Assembly: GCA_937891245.1 (NCBI GenBank)
Contig: CALAGB010000509.1
Coordinates: forward strand, 1-18,414
DNA length: 18,414 nucleotides
DNA from: an uncultured Thermomicrobiales bacterium
Lineage (GTDB): Bacteria; Chloroflexota; Chloroflexia; Thermomicrobiales; Thermomicrobiaceae
Direction of reading: 5' to 3'
Positions 1-7,315 of the stretch are shown piece by piece. The notes beneath the pieces were generated by a model, which made no database searches, had not been told where the DNA came from, and saw nothing but the letters and a program-made list of their open reading frames with translations. Position 1 is the first letter of the stretch. Every line of letters starts with the position of its first letter. A program made the translations under genes and the position numbers.

Positions 1-1821
1 GCGCGGGTAGGTGACGAGCTGTACCGGGATGTTGCGCTCACGCAGCGCACGCCTGAAGCCGATCGCCTGGCTGACCGGCACGCGTTCGTCGTTCTTTCCG
101 TGGAGCATGAGCAATGGCGTTTCGGCTTGACCGGCGAAGGAGATGGGCGAAACGTCGTTGGCCCGGTGCGGCCCGACACCGTCCCACGGCCGGCTGCCGC
201 CGAGAGCGCTTTCGAACGACGGCAGATCGCTGGTCAGCGTCATCATGCCCCAGTCGGAGACCCCGGCGCCCATCACTCCGGCCTTGAAGCGATTGGTCTG
301 CCCGACCGCCCAGGCGGTCATGAAGCCGCCCTGGCTCCAGCCGCCGATGCCGAGGCGCTCCGGATCGGCGATGCCGCGTTCGATGGCGGCATCGACCATC
401 GAGAGGACATCGGGGAAATCGCCGACGCCGACGTTGCCGCGCGCCTGGGTGGCGAACCAGTGGCCATGTCCGACACCGCCGCGATAGTTCGGCAGCAGCA
501 CCGCGTAGCCGTGGTGGGCGAGCCATTGTCCCCAGCGGAGCGGTTGCAGGTTCCACTCGTTGCTGGAACGTCCGTAGGGTCCGCCATGCACCAACACCAC
601 CGTCGGCCACGGCCCGGCGCTTGCCGTTGCCGGTCGGATCAGAACGCCGTCGAGTTCCAGTCCGTCCGGCGCTTGCCAGAAGAACGGTTCCTGCGCGCCG
701 AAGGCGAATGCGCGCAGCGGTGCGTGGTGATCGCTGACCTGACGCAGGGTATCTGGTCGTCCCACATGCAGTTCGGGTGGCTTGCTTCCGGATGTGCGCA
801 CGACCGCCAGGATGGGGTTGCCGTCGCTTTTGACGATGTCGGCGCCGCGCAGATCACCCTCCGGGTAGGCATAGAGCGGTTCGCGATGGCCGCTGGCGGG
901 GTCAAGCCATTCGACGCGTATGCTCAATCCCTCGGCGATTGTTACGGCGATGCGTCTGCTCCCCGGCACAGAGCGCAGGCCGGTCACGCAATATCCGGCC
1001 TTGGCTGGCGGACCGATCCGTTGTGCGGGTGTCGATCCATCGGCCGCGACGGCGTAAACGGTGAATGAACCCTGCGGCTGCGGATCGTGTCCGCCGACAA
1101 AGAGAAGCGTCGTGCCGCCGGCGTTCCAGGTCAGGTCACGGGGTGTCCAGCCTCCATCAATGGCGATCTCCTGCGGCTTGGAGCCGTCCGCGACCGGGAG
1201 GACAAAGAGCCGGGAATGGATGCTCGCTTCCAGCTCGGGCGTCGGCCGGGCGATATAGGCGATGCGGCTGCCATCCGGTGACCAGGCAAGCTCCGAGACG
1301 TGCAGTTCACCCGTTGGCAGCGTTTGTGTCGTACCGCGCTCAAGATCGAAGAGGTGCAGCCGGTTGAGCGGCCAGCGTTCGCCGTAAACCTCGGCGTCGT
1401 CGCGCTCGCGTTCGCGCCGCTCGTCCTCGTCGTCCGGATCGTCGGGCGCGAGAAAGGCGATTGCTCGGCCATCGGGTGACCAGGCGTAACGCTCGATGCT
1501 CCGTTTGCGCTCGACCAGCGGCTCCGCTTCACCGCCGTCGCGCCGCATCCGGTAGAGCGCGCGACACTCCGGTTCGCTGCGCTCGGAAAGAAACGCCAGC
1601 CACTCGCTATCGGGTGACCAGCGCGGCTGCTCGTCGCGCCCTGCCCCGGCGGTAAAGCGACGCGCCTCCCCTGAGGCAATCGACGCGAGCCAGATGTCGC
1701 CCTCGGCGTGCTCGACGCGACCATAGGGCGTCGCGACGTAAGCGACCGACGCTCCATCGGGCGAGATTTGGGGGTCTTCCGGGTAAGAGAGTGAGACGAT
1801 CAGTTCTTCCAACGTCGCCAC
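1..1821 (-). CDS. S9 family (prolyl oligopeptidase-type) serine peptidase, 3' end cut by window edge
   Basis: Predicted cytosolic serine peptidase that trims short peptides. The 607 visible codons run uninterrupted from a GTG start. The N-terminal half is a beta-propeller with repeated WSPDG/WSPDS blades (for example AWSPDGRAIAFLA and AWSPDGSRIAYIA). The C-terminal half is an alpha/beta hydrolase: oxyanion-loop HGGP at about 412-415, nucleophile elbow GWSQGG with Ser496, and catalytic Asp578 in HGKNDERV. The last visible residues are QLVTYPR; in this family the catalytic His normally follows within a few residues (YPREGH-like), so only a short tail is missing. There is no signal peptide. GTG at 1819-1821 is chosen because GGAGGA lies 5 nt upstream and the protein begins directly with propeller sequence. 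The methyltransferase lies 90 bp upstream on the same strand. Family assignment is firm; substrate is unknown. Confidence 0.93.
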   Translation of the reverse strand, partial: MATLEELIVSLSYPEDPQISPDGASVAYVATPYGRVEHAEGDIWLASIASGEARRFTAGAGRDEQPRWSPDSEWLAFLSERSEPECRALYRMRRDGGEAEPLVERKRSIERYAWSPDGRAIAFLAPDDPDDEDERRERERDDAEVYGERWPLNRLHLFDLERGTTQTLPTGELHVSELAWSPDGSRIAYIARPTPELEASIHSRLFVLPVADGSKPQEIAIDGGWTPRDLTWNAGGTTLLFVGGHDPQPQGSFTVYAVAADGSTPAQRIGPPAKAGYCVTGLRSVPGSRRIAVTIAEGLSIRVEWLDPASGHREPLYAYPEGDLRGADIVKSDGNPILAVVRTSGSKPPELHVGRPDTLRQVSDHHAPLRAFAFGAQEPFFWQAPDGLELDGVLIRPATASAGPWPTVVLVHGGPYGRSSNEWNLQPLRWGQWLAHHGYAVLLPNYRGGVGHGHWFATQARGNVGVGDFPDVLSMVDAAIERGIADPERLGIGGWSQGGFMTAWAVGQTNRFKAGVMGAGVSDWGMMTLTSDLPSFESALGGSRPWDGVGPHRANDVSPISFAGQAETPLLMLHGKNDERVPVSQAIGFRRALRERNIPVQLVTYPR

Positions 1822-1826
1822 GCGCG

Positions 1827-1832
1827 TCCTCC
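1827..1832 (-). promoter_or_regulatory. Shine-Dalgarno GGAGGA deciding the GTG start of the S9 peptidase
   Basis: Read on the minus strand, GGAGGA is followed by 5 nt and then GTG. No in-frame ATG nearby is as well placed, so this site supports the GTG start at 1821. Confidence 0.7.
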
Positions 1833-1889
1833 GCTTCCGTTATCTCCCTGGTCTCCGGCTGGTATCGCAGGCAAGGATAACCGACAACG

Positions 1890-1904
1890 CGCGTTCAGAA
1901 CGCG
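1890..1904 (-). terminator. Short perfect hairpin just past the methyltransferase stop
   Basis: CGCGTT-CAG-AACGCG forms a 6-bp stem with a 3-nt loop, 7 nt beyond the methyltransferase stop codon and before the S9 peptidase start. There is no clear U-run, so it may only slow or attenuate transcription rather than end it. Weak call. Confidence 0.3.
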
Positions 1905-1911
1905 TATCTCC

Positions 1912-2772
1912 TCAGCCGACCGCGGGCACGCGGCCGACCACGAGCACATTCGCATCGATCAGGCAGGTGTCCGGGTCGTTCAGGAAGCGGTCTCGTTCGT
2001 CCGGGTCGCGCAGCCGATCCCACGCCTGCCGATCCGCTTCGGGCAGGTCCAAGCCCGTAGCGGCCGTAACCAAGAAGATCAGCGCGTTCCGCCAGTAGCG
2101 GCGCGTCGTCGCATCGAGGGGAGCGGAGCGCTCGATCAGCGTTGCGCGCCGCCTGACATCCTCCAGCCCCGCCCGCCGCAGCCAGCCACCGAGCAGCGGG
2201 GTGCGCAACGTCCCCATGGCCTGCACTCCGCCGCGCCGCGCGGCCTCTTCGGAGAGCCGCAGAATCAGGCCGGGCGGTGCGGGTGTGATGGAGAGGTAGG
2301 CGCTATCGGCGTCCTTGACCGCCACCAGCCCGCCCGGACGCACGACGCGCCGGAACTCCGCCAGCGCCGTCGCCAATTCCGCATCGGTCAGGTACTGCGA
2401 GGTGTTGGCGAACCAGACGGCGTCGAAGCTGTCGTCCGCATACGGCAGATCGAGGACCGTGCCGGCGCGCGCCTCTACCGGGCAGGGCAGGGGCGACATG
2501 GCCACCCGTTGTTCCACCGCCGCGACGTTGTCGGGTGCGAGGTCGAGCGCCGCGAGGTGGCCCGTTGGGCCGACCAACTCGGCCAGACACGGCAGGAAGG
2601 AACCCGAACCGCACGCGGCGTCGAGCACGCGCCAACCGGGTTGGATACCGACGGCACGCACCTGTGCCTCATACTCAGGGCGACTCACAACGAAGTGATC
2701 GTCGAGCCACGCGGCGCCGGTGAGCGCCTGTCCCGTCGCGGATGCATGTATGCTCGGCGTGCCTGCACTCAT
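1912..2772 (-). CDS. Class I SAM-dependent methyltransferase
   Basis: 286-residue predicted cytosolic methyltransferase. Motif I (VLDAACGSGSF, about 49-59) is the Rossmann SAM-binding loop. LAALDLAP near 74-81 supplies the acidic residue that binds the SAM ribose. FDAVWFANTSQYL and RRVVRPGGLVAVKD match the later Methyltransf_11/25 motifs. No substrate-specific domain is visible, so the methyl acceptor (small molecule, lipid or quinone-type) is unknown. The frame stays open upstream to about 2994, but ATG at 2770-2772 is chosen because AGAGGGG lies 6 nt before it and the upstream residues look non-coding. Neighbours on the same strand are the GGDEF gene (233 bp upstream) and the S9 peptidase (90 bp downstream); no functional link is evident. 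Confidence 0.9.
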   Translation of the reverse strand: MSAGTPSIHASATGQALTGAAWLDDHFVVSRPEYEAQVRAVGIQPGWRVLDAACGSGSFLPCLAELVGPTGHLAALDLAPDNVAAVEQRVAMSPLPCPVEARAGTVLDLPYADDSFDAVWFANTSQYLTDAELATALAEFRRVVRPGGLVAVKDADSAYLSITPAPPGLILRLSEEAARRGGVQAMGTLRTPLLGGWLRRAGLEDVRRRATLIERSAPLDATTRRYWRNALIFLVTAATGLDLPEADRQAWDRLRDPDERDRFLNDPDTCLIDANVLVVGRVPAVG

Positions 2773-2963
2773 AGAGCACCCCTCTTTCTTGTTTACGGTC
2801 CTGACGCGCAAAGGATCGCCAGCGCAACCATCCAATGCCGCCGATCTACGGAAGATAACCCAATGTGGCCGCGCACGGGGGGGATTGCAAATGCGTCCCA
2901 ATGCGGCGAAAAGGGAATTACTTCGTGTCGCGACGAGGCATGTCGCCCTGGTTACGCAATGAA

Positions 2964-2981
2964 CGCATGATACTGCATGCG
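2964..2981 (-). terminator. Candidate terminator of the GGDEF gene
   Basis: CGCATG-ATACTG-CATGCG is a perfect 6-bp stem with a 6-nt loop, 24 nt past the GGDEF stop codon. Read on the minus strand it is followed by the moderately T-rich TTCATT. The surrounding gap 2773-3005 is visibly less GC-rich than the genes and includes a run of seven G at about 2877-2883. I saw no other feature there beyond the methyltransferase ribosome-binding site. Confidence 0.35.
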
Positions 2982-3005
2982 ATTGAGGATGCAAACCGTT
3001 TTCGC

Positions 3006-3929
3006 TCAGTCCCCCATCGCCATGAGCTGCTTGGTGGCGGGCTGTGTGTTTTTTGGTGGTGTTGGTTGGTAGATCTGGTGGCGGGCTTTGCCGGAGGTTT
3101 TGGCCTGGTACATGGCATGGTCGGCGTCGAGCAGGAGATCTTCGGCGCGATGGGTTCCGGATTCACGGTAGGCGATGCCGATGCTGGCGGTGATGGCGAT
3201 CTCGATGTCGCCGATGATAAAGGGTTGCCTGAGTTGCTGTTCAAGGCGTTCGGATGCGAGTTCGGCCGCTGTGAGATCCGGTAGGTCTTCCAGCAAGATC
3301 ACGAATTCGTCGCCGCCGAGCCGGGCGAAGGTGTCGCCCAGGCGCAACGTATCGCTCAGGCGCTCGGCGACGGCGGTCAGCAGCTTATCGCCGATCAGGT
3401 GGCCGTGCCGATCGTTGATCTGTTTGAAGCCGTCGAGATCGAGGAAGAGGAGTGCCACTGAGTTTGGACCACGGGAAACGCGCGCGATGGCATGTTCCAG
3501 CCGGTCGTAAAACAGGGCGCGGTTCGGCAGGCGGGTGAGCGGATCGTGGAACGCCTCGAAGCGCAGCAGTTCGGAATACGCCTTCACCTTGCGGCTCAGA
3601 TCGCTCATATGGCCGATCGCGCAGGCGATCAGAACGAGCGAGACCAACCCAGAAATATTCGCGTGGATGAAGGTCGTCTGCCAGTCGTGGCGGAGAACCG
3701 AATGAAGGAGTAGCAGGTTTTCGACGCTGACGAATCCGCTGGCGATCAGCCCGCCACGGATACCGAAGAACCAACCGGCGATAACCACGGTGGCCGCACC
3801 GAACGGCGCGCCGCCATAGCTGAAATGCGAATAGGTCACCAGATACACGGCGCCATAGAGCGCGGCAAACAGGCCAACGACCACGATTTTTTCGGCTGAA
3901 TAACGAATCGGATCGGGGCGAACGCTCAT
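3006..3929 (-). CDS. Membrane-anchored diguanylate cyclase (GGDEF domain)
   Basis: 307-residue protein predicted to make the second messenger c-di-GMP from two GTP. The N-terminal part (about 1-108) holds three or four hydrophobic segments (near 15-34, 43-69 and 92-107) that would anchor it in the membrane and may sense a signal. The GGDEF domain begins near 128 (FHDPLTRLPNRALFYDRL). It has metal-ligand Asp164 (FLDLDGF), an intact active-site GGDEF at 205-209 and an intact inhibitory I-site RLGD at 196-199, exactly five residues upstream. It should therefore be active and product-inhibited. There is no EAL or HD-GYP domain. Two ATG codons lie in tandem; the second (3929) is preferred because AGAGGT is only 1 nt from the first but 4 nt from the second. 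It is divergent from the metY-type gene across a 247-bp gap. Confidence 0.92.
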   Translation of the reverse strand: MSVRPDPIRYSAEKIVVVGLFAALYGAVYLVTYSHFSYGGAPFGAATVVIAGWFFGIRGGLIASGFVSVENLLLLHSVLRHDWQTTFIHANISGLVSLVLIACAIGHMSDLSRKVKAYSELLRFEAFHDPLTRLPNRALFYDRLEHAIARVSRGPNSVALLFLDLDGFKQINDRHGHLIGDKLLTAVAERLSDTLRLGDTFARLGGDEFVILLEDLPDLTAAELASERLEQQLRQPFIIGDIEIAITASIGIAYRESGTHRAEDLLLDADHAMYQAKTSGKARHQIYQPTPPKNTQPATKQLMAMGD

Positions 3930-3950
3930 CATCACCTCTGCAACGACGCG

Positions 3951-4006
3951 ACAGGACCGAACGATACGCATTCTCGGATTCCCGGCACATAGCGAATCGG
4001 TCCTGT
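3951..4006. repeat. 10-bp perfect inverted repeat in the GGDEF/metY divergent region
   Basis: ACAGGACCGA at 3951-3960 is exactly mirrored by TCGGTCCTGT at 3997-4006, with a 36-nt spacer. It lies 21 nt upstream of the GGDEF start codon, in that gene's leader or promoter. It could be a two-site operator or an mRNA hairpin of the GGDEF transcript. The repeat is seen directly; function is inference. Confidence 0.45.
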
Positions 4007-4055
4007 TCGTGCGGTACGCTGCGCGGCGCGCTCGGGACGTCGCCTGCGCGGCGTG

Positions 4056-4084
4056 TTGACCCGTACCAGCCGCCTGCGTACGAT
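4056..4084 (+). promoter_or_regulatory. Sigma70-type promoter candidate for the metY-type operon
   Basis: TTGACC (4056-4061) and TACGAT (4079-4084) are separated by exactly 17 nt, matching the -35 and -10 hexamers at 5/6 and 4/6 positions. Transcription would start near 4091, giving a leader of about 86 nt. That leader contains a small perfect hairpin (CGCGTG-CTG-CACGCG, 4118-4132). I could not fit a SAM riboswitch to it. Confidence 0.5.
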
Positions 4085-4176
4085 ACGGCAAGAGACGCTG
4101 GCGGCCGCGCGACCGAGCGCGTGCTGCACGCGACTGACTCTTCGCTCGCCTTACAGAATCGAGACTGGAGCGCACC

Positions 4177-5535
4177 ATGGCCAGCCAGAACCGACCGGAT
4201 ATCCCCGGCGATCATGACGCGCATGAATTTGGCTTCGATACTCGCGCCATTCATGCCGGACAGCGGCCCGATCCGTATACCGGCGCCCGTGCCATGCCGA
4301 TCTATCAGACGACGAGCTTCGTCTTCGAAGATGCCGAATCGGCGGCCGCCTATTTCAATTTGCAGGAATACGGCAACATCTACACGCGCATCGGCAATCC
4401 AACCGTCGCTGCCTTCGAGGAACGCGTGGCCAGTCTGGAAGGCGGCGTCGGCGCCGTCTCCTTCGCCAGCGGCCTGGCGGCGCAGACGGCGGCGCTCTTC
4501 ACCCTCTTGCAGCCGGGTGATCACGTCGTCGCCTCGCAGGCGCTCTACGGCGGCACCGTCGCTCAGTTCCGTAACGTGCTCGGCAAGATGTCGGTCGATT
4601 TCACACTGGTCGATCCGGACGATCTTTCCGCCTGGCGCGGTGCATTGCGTGAGAACACGAAGGCGCTCTACGGCGAGACGATCGGCAACCCCGGCGGCAA
4701 CGTGCTCGACATCGAGGGCGTTGCCGAGATCGCGCATAGCATCGGCGCGCCGCTGATCGTCGATAGCACCTTCGCCTCACCCTACCTCTGCCGGCCGATC
4801 GAGTGGGGTGCTGACATCGTCATTCACTCGGCGACCAAGTTCATCGGCGGTCACGGCACCAGCATCGGCGGCATCGTCGTCGATTCCGGCACCTTCAACT
4901 GGTCGAACGGCCGCTTCCCGACGATCGCCGAGCCATCGGACAACTATCACGGCCTCGAGTTCCACGAGACGTTCGGCATCTACGGCTACGTCATGAAGCT
5001 GCGCGCCGAGACGCTGCGCGATCTCGGGGCCGCGCTCAGCCCCTTCAACGCCTTCATGTTCCTGATCGGGCTGGAGACGCTGCCGCTGCGCATGGAGAAG
5101 CACGTACAGAACTCGCTGCAGATCGCTCGCTATCTCGAGCAGCATCCGATGGTCGAGCGCGTGCGCTACGCCGGGCTTGAAAGCAGCCCGTACTACGATC
5201 TGGCTCAGAAATACCTGCCGCGTGGCGCCGGGGCGATCTTCGCCATCGATATTCGCGGCGGGCGTGACGCGGGCCGTGCCTTCATCGAGACGCTCGATCT
5301 CTGGAGTCACCTGGCGAACGTTGGTGACGTCAAGAGCCTCGTTATCCACCCGGCGAGCACCACGCACCGCCAACTGACGGACGAGGAGCTGACCGCGAAT
5401 GGCATCACGGCCGGCACGATTCGCATCTCGGTCGGGCTTGAATCGGTCGAAGATCTGATCTGGGACCTCGATCGGGGCCTCGCGGCGGCCCAAGCGGCCG
5501 CGGCGGTGCCGGCCGGGGCGGAAGGTGATGCATGA
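4177..5535 (+). CDS. metY: O-acetylhomoserine sulfhydrylase (Cys/Met metabolism PLP enzyme)
   Basis: 452-residue PLP-dependent enzyme predicted to make homocysteine (or methionine) from O-acetylhomoserine and a sulfide or thiol. The fold-type I signature SATKFIGGHGT carries the PLP lysine at Lys221. Other family marks are TRIGNPTV, the SFASGLAAQTAALF stretch and VDSTFASPYLCRP. The segment NWSNGRFPTIAEPSDNYHG, followed by a FHETFG-like stretch, is typical of MetY and separates it from shorter cystathionine gamma-synthases. Length fits MetY (roughly 430-450). ATG at 4177 follows GGAG with 6-nt spacing. The last four bases (ATGA) overlap the start of the CoA-binding gene, so the two are probably translationally coupled. 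The alanine-rich tail after about 440 is non-conserved. A direct cysteine synthase side activity is possible in this family. Confidence 0.93.
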   Translation: MASQNRPDIPGDHDAHEFGFDTRAIHAGQRPDPYTGARAMPIYQTTSFVFEDAESAAAYFNLQEYGNIYTRIGNPTVAAFEERVASLEGGVGAVSFASGLAAQTAALFTLLQPGDHVVASQALYGGTVAQFRNVLGKMSVDFTLVDPDDLSAWRGALRENTKALYGETIGNPGGNVLDIEGVAEIAHSIGAPLIVDSTFASPYLCRPIEWGADIVIHSATKFIGGHGTSIGGIVVDSGTFNWSNGRFPTIAEPSDNYHGLEFHETFGIYGYVMKLRAETLRDLGAALSPFNAFMFLIGLETLPLRMEKHVQNSLQIARYLEQHPMVERVRYAGLESSPYYDLAQKYLPRGAGAIFAIDIRGGRDAGRAFIETLDLWSHLANVGDVKSLVIHPASTTHRQLTDEELTANGITAGTIRISVGLESVEDLIWDLDRGLAAAQAAAAVPAGAEGDA

Positions 5536-6032
5536 CAGTACAGCAGCAAGGCTTCAATATCCGCCAGTATCAGGATCCGACGGTCATCCGCGAGATCATG
5601 CTGATCGCCAAAACGGTCGCGATCGTCGGGCTTTCTTCCAATGAATTGCGTGCCAGCCACTTCGTCGGCTTCTATCTGAAGCGGCACGGCTATCGCGTCA
5701 TTGGCGTCAATCCGAACGAAACCGAGGTCTTCGGCGAGAAGTGCTACGCGACACTCTCCGACATTCCCGAGCCGGTGGACGTTGTCGATGTCTTCCGCGC
5801 ACCGCAGTATGTGCCGGAGATCGCCAGGGAAGCGGTCAAGATCGGCGCCAAAGCGCTCTGGCTGCAGTTCGGTGTCATCAGCCCGGAAGGTGCCGAGATC
5901 GCCCGGCAGGGTGGACTGCAGGTCGTCATGGATCGCTGTATGAAGGTCGAGCATGCGCGCTCGATCGGCCGTATGCATTGGTACGGTCTGAATACCGGCA
6001 CGATCAGTTCGCAGCGCGAGGATCTGGGGTAG
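5532..6032 (+). CDS. CoA-binding protein (CoA_binding_2/YccU-like)
   Basis: 166-residue protein with a single Rossmann-like CoA-binding domain. TVAIVGLSSNELRASHFVG (about 28-46) is the glycine-containing nucleotide loop, followed by the beta strand YRVIGVNPNE. Later motifs PVDVVDVFRAP and ALWLQFGVISPEGAEIA match the same family, as does the C-terminal VMDRCMKVEH. It lacks the ligase and ATP-grasp parts of acyl-CoA synthetases, so no catalytic reaction can be assigned; it may bind CoA or an acyl-CoA as a carrier or sensor. It starts inside the metY-type stop codon (ATGA overlap), which implies coupled translation. A link to acetyl-CoA-dependent homoserine activation is conceivable but not shown. 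Confidence 0.88.
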   Translation: MTVQQQGFNIRQYQDPTVIREIMLIAKTVAIVGLSSNELRASHFVGFYLKRHGYRVIGVNPNETEVFGEKCYATLSDIPEPVDVVDVFRAPQYVPEIAREAVKIGAKALWLQFGVISPEGAEIARQGGLQVVMDRCMKVEHARSIGRMHWYGLNTGTISSQREDLG

Positions 6033-6101
6033 GCTTCGATAGTGGCATGAACGCGCATTGTTCGGTCACGACGTGAAACAGCGGTATAGGGAGAATCTTG
6101 A

Positions 6102-6596
6102 ATGGACGCAGTGGACCTCCTCCGTCAACAGGCGGACATGACCGAGCATATGCTGACTGATGTCTTCGCGAAGGTAACGCCAGAGCATGCCTTCTGGAAG
6201 CTCCCCGGTGCGACGACCAACCCGATCGCGACGACCTTTCTGCACTGCTACGTGACTGAAGATCGGGTCGTGCAGCGGCAGCAAAATCGTCCCATGATCT
6301 TCGAAACGAACAACTGGCAGGAGCGCCTGGACATCAACCCTGCGGCGATCTGGACACTCGAAACCTGTCCCGACCTGGAGGTTTGTCGTGCCTACGCGGC
6401 CGATGTCCATGCGGCCAGTGTCAGCTACCTCGATGAGCTTGATCCCACGACCTTGAGTGCCGAAACGCGCACGCCGTTCGGTCCGTATTCGCTGGCGGCG
6501 CTCCTCGGGCTCATACTCGGCACACACAAGTTCCTGCACGCGGGCGAGATCGCGGCGCTCCTCGGCTGCCAGGGAGAGCAGGGCTTTCTGTTCTAG
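6102..6596 (+). CDS. DinB/YfiT-like metal-binding four-helix protein
   Basis: 164-residue protein of the DinB-like superfamily, whose members hold a divalent metal in a four-helix bundle and often act as small-thiol-dependent transferases or damage-inducible proteins. Candidate ligands are His48 (FLHCYVTEDR) and the HxxxH pair His142/His146 (THKFLHAGEI), the usual three-His arrangement. Several prolines and cysteines are scattered through the chain; no membrane or signal segment is seen. AGGGAG at 6088-6093 lies 8 nt before the ATG. It is 69 bp downstream of the CoA-binding gene and could share its transcript or be separate. Substrate unknown. Confidence 0.82.
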   Translation: MDAVDLLRQQADMTEHMLTDVFAKVTPEHAFWKLPGATTNPIATTFLHCYVTEDRVVQRQQNRPMIFETNNWQERLDINPAAIWTLETCPDLEVCRAYAADVHAASVSYLDELDPTTLSAETRTPFGPYSLAALLGLILGTHKFLHAGEIAALLGCQGEQGFLF

Positions 6597-6691
6597 CGCG
6601 AAACCGTTGATCCCCAACGTTTGTCGGGGCGGCGATACCGGCACGCGGGTGTGGCCGTCCCGGACAGTGATACGGTCCATCCGGTGGTTCG

Positions 6692-7225
6692 TTAGCCGAG
6701 CGCGCGTTCCGCCAGGGTGCGGATCGTGGCGATTTCGCCGCGGTGCCCCGCTTCGTGCTCGATCAGGTGGTAGGCGATCCATTCCGGCGTGGCGTCGTAG
6801 TCGGGCAGGCTGCGGGGGCGCCGGAAGTCATCCAACGATAGCGTCGCGTACACCTCGTGGAAACGGGCGCGAACCGTATCGAGTCGTGCCAGATGCTCGG
6901 CGAGGCTCACGTCGTTCACCACGGTGAGATGACGGTTGACGTCGCGCGAGTCGTAGGGGAAGAGTGCGACCATATCGTCCGGTAATTCATGCTGGAGCGC
7001 GTCGAGATAGAGCCAGTCGATCTCCACGAGTGCGATGTGGTAGAGCAGCGTGCCGATCGTGTTCGTTTCGGGTGAAGCCGACCAGTCGAGGGCGGCTTGC
7101 GAGATCCCGGTGACGACCTCCTTGGTGATCCTGCGAACATCGTCCATCATCCAGAGGAAGCGACCGATCTCAGGATGCGGCGTGGCTGGCGGGGTGATGA
7201 TGAGTGAATCGCGGACATCCTGCAT
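6692..7225 (-). CDS. DinB-family protein, second copy type
   Basis: 177-residue DinB-like protein. The metal triad is visible as His63 (LLYHIALVEIDWLY) and the HxxxH pair His157/His161 (EHEAGHRGEI). It is only distantly similar to the DinB protein at 6102-6596, so the pair looks like separate family members rather than a fresh tandem duplication. The two genes converge with a 95-bp gap that contains no convincing terminator. AAGGAG lies 7 nt before the ATG at 7223-7225, a strong ribosome-binding site. Divergent from the arylsulfotransferase-like gene across about 90 bp, where both promoters must lie; I saw no clear hexamer pair. Specific reaction unknown. Confidence 0.85.
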   Translation of the reverse strand: MQDVRDSLIITPPATPHPEIGRFLWMMDDVRRITKEVVTGISQAALDWSASPETNTIGTLLYHIALVEIDWLYLDALQHELPDDMVALFPYDSRDVNRHLTVVNDVSLAEHLARLDTVRARFHEVYATLSLDDFRRPRSLPDYDATPEWIAYHLIEHEAGHRGEIATIRTLAERALG

Positions 7226-7303
7226 GCATGAACTCCTTCATCAACGGAATTGTGCGACCTCGTAGCGCCGTGGGATCATAGCACGCGAATACCGGGTGGG
7301 CGA

Positions 7304-7310
7304 GAAGGAG
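7304..7310 (+). promoter_or_regulatory. Shine-Dalgarno GAAGGAG deciding the ATG at 7316
   Basis: GAAGGAG sits 5 nt before ATG 7316, whereas the in-frame ATG at 7250 has no comparable site. This supports the shorter 365-residue product. Confidence 0.7.
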
Positions 7311-7315
7311 CCGAG

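Noticed and set aside
100..1068. A 322-codon plus-strand open frame across the S9 peptidase
   Set aside because: It mirrors the peptidase codons exactly (same codon register, opposite strand) and shows no protein-family features.
4085..4176. Possible SAM riboswitch in the metY-type leader
   Set aside because: The leader has only a 6-bp hairpin (4118-4132); I could not find the conserved core of SAM-I, SAM-II or related classes.
3385..4737. A 450-codon open frame on the minus strand overlapping the GGDEF and metY-type genes
   Set aside because: It is antisense or out of frame to two well-supported enzymes, has no recognisable domain and is a usual by-product of high GC content.
6604..6618. 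CGTTG-ATCCC-CAACG hairpin after the first DinB gene as a terminator
   Set aside because: The 5-bp stem is short and is followed by only three T, too weak to call.
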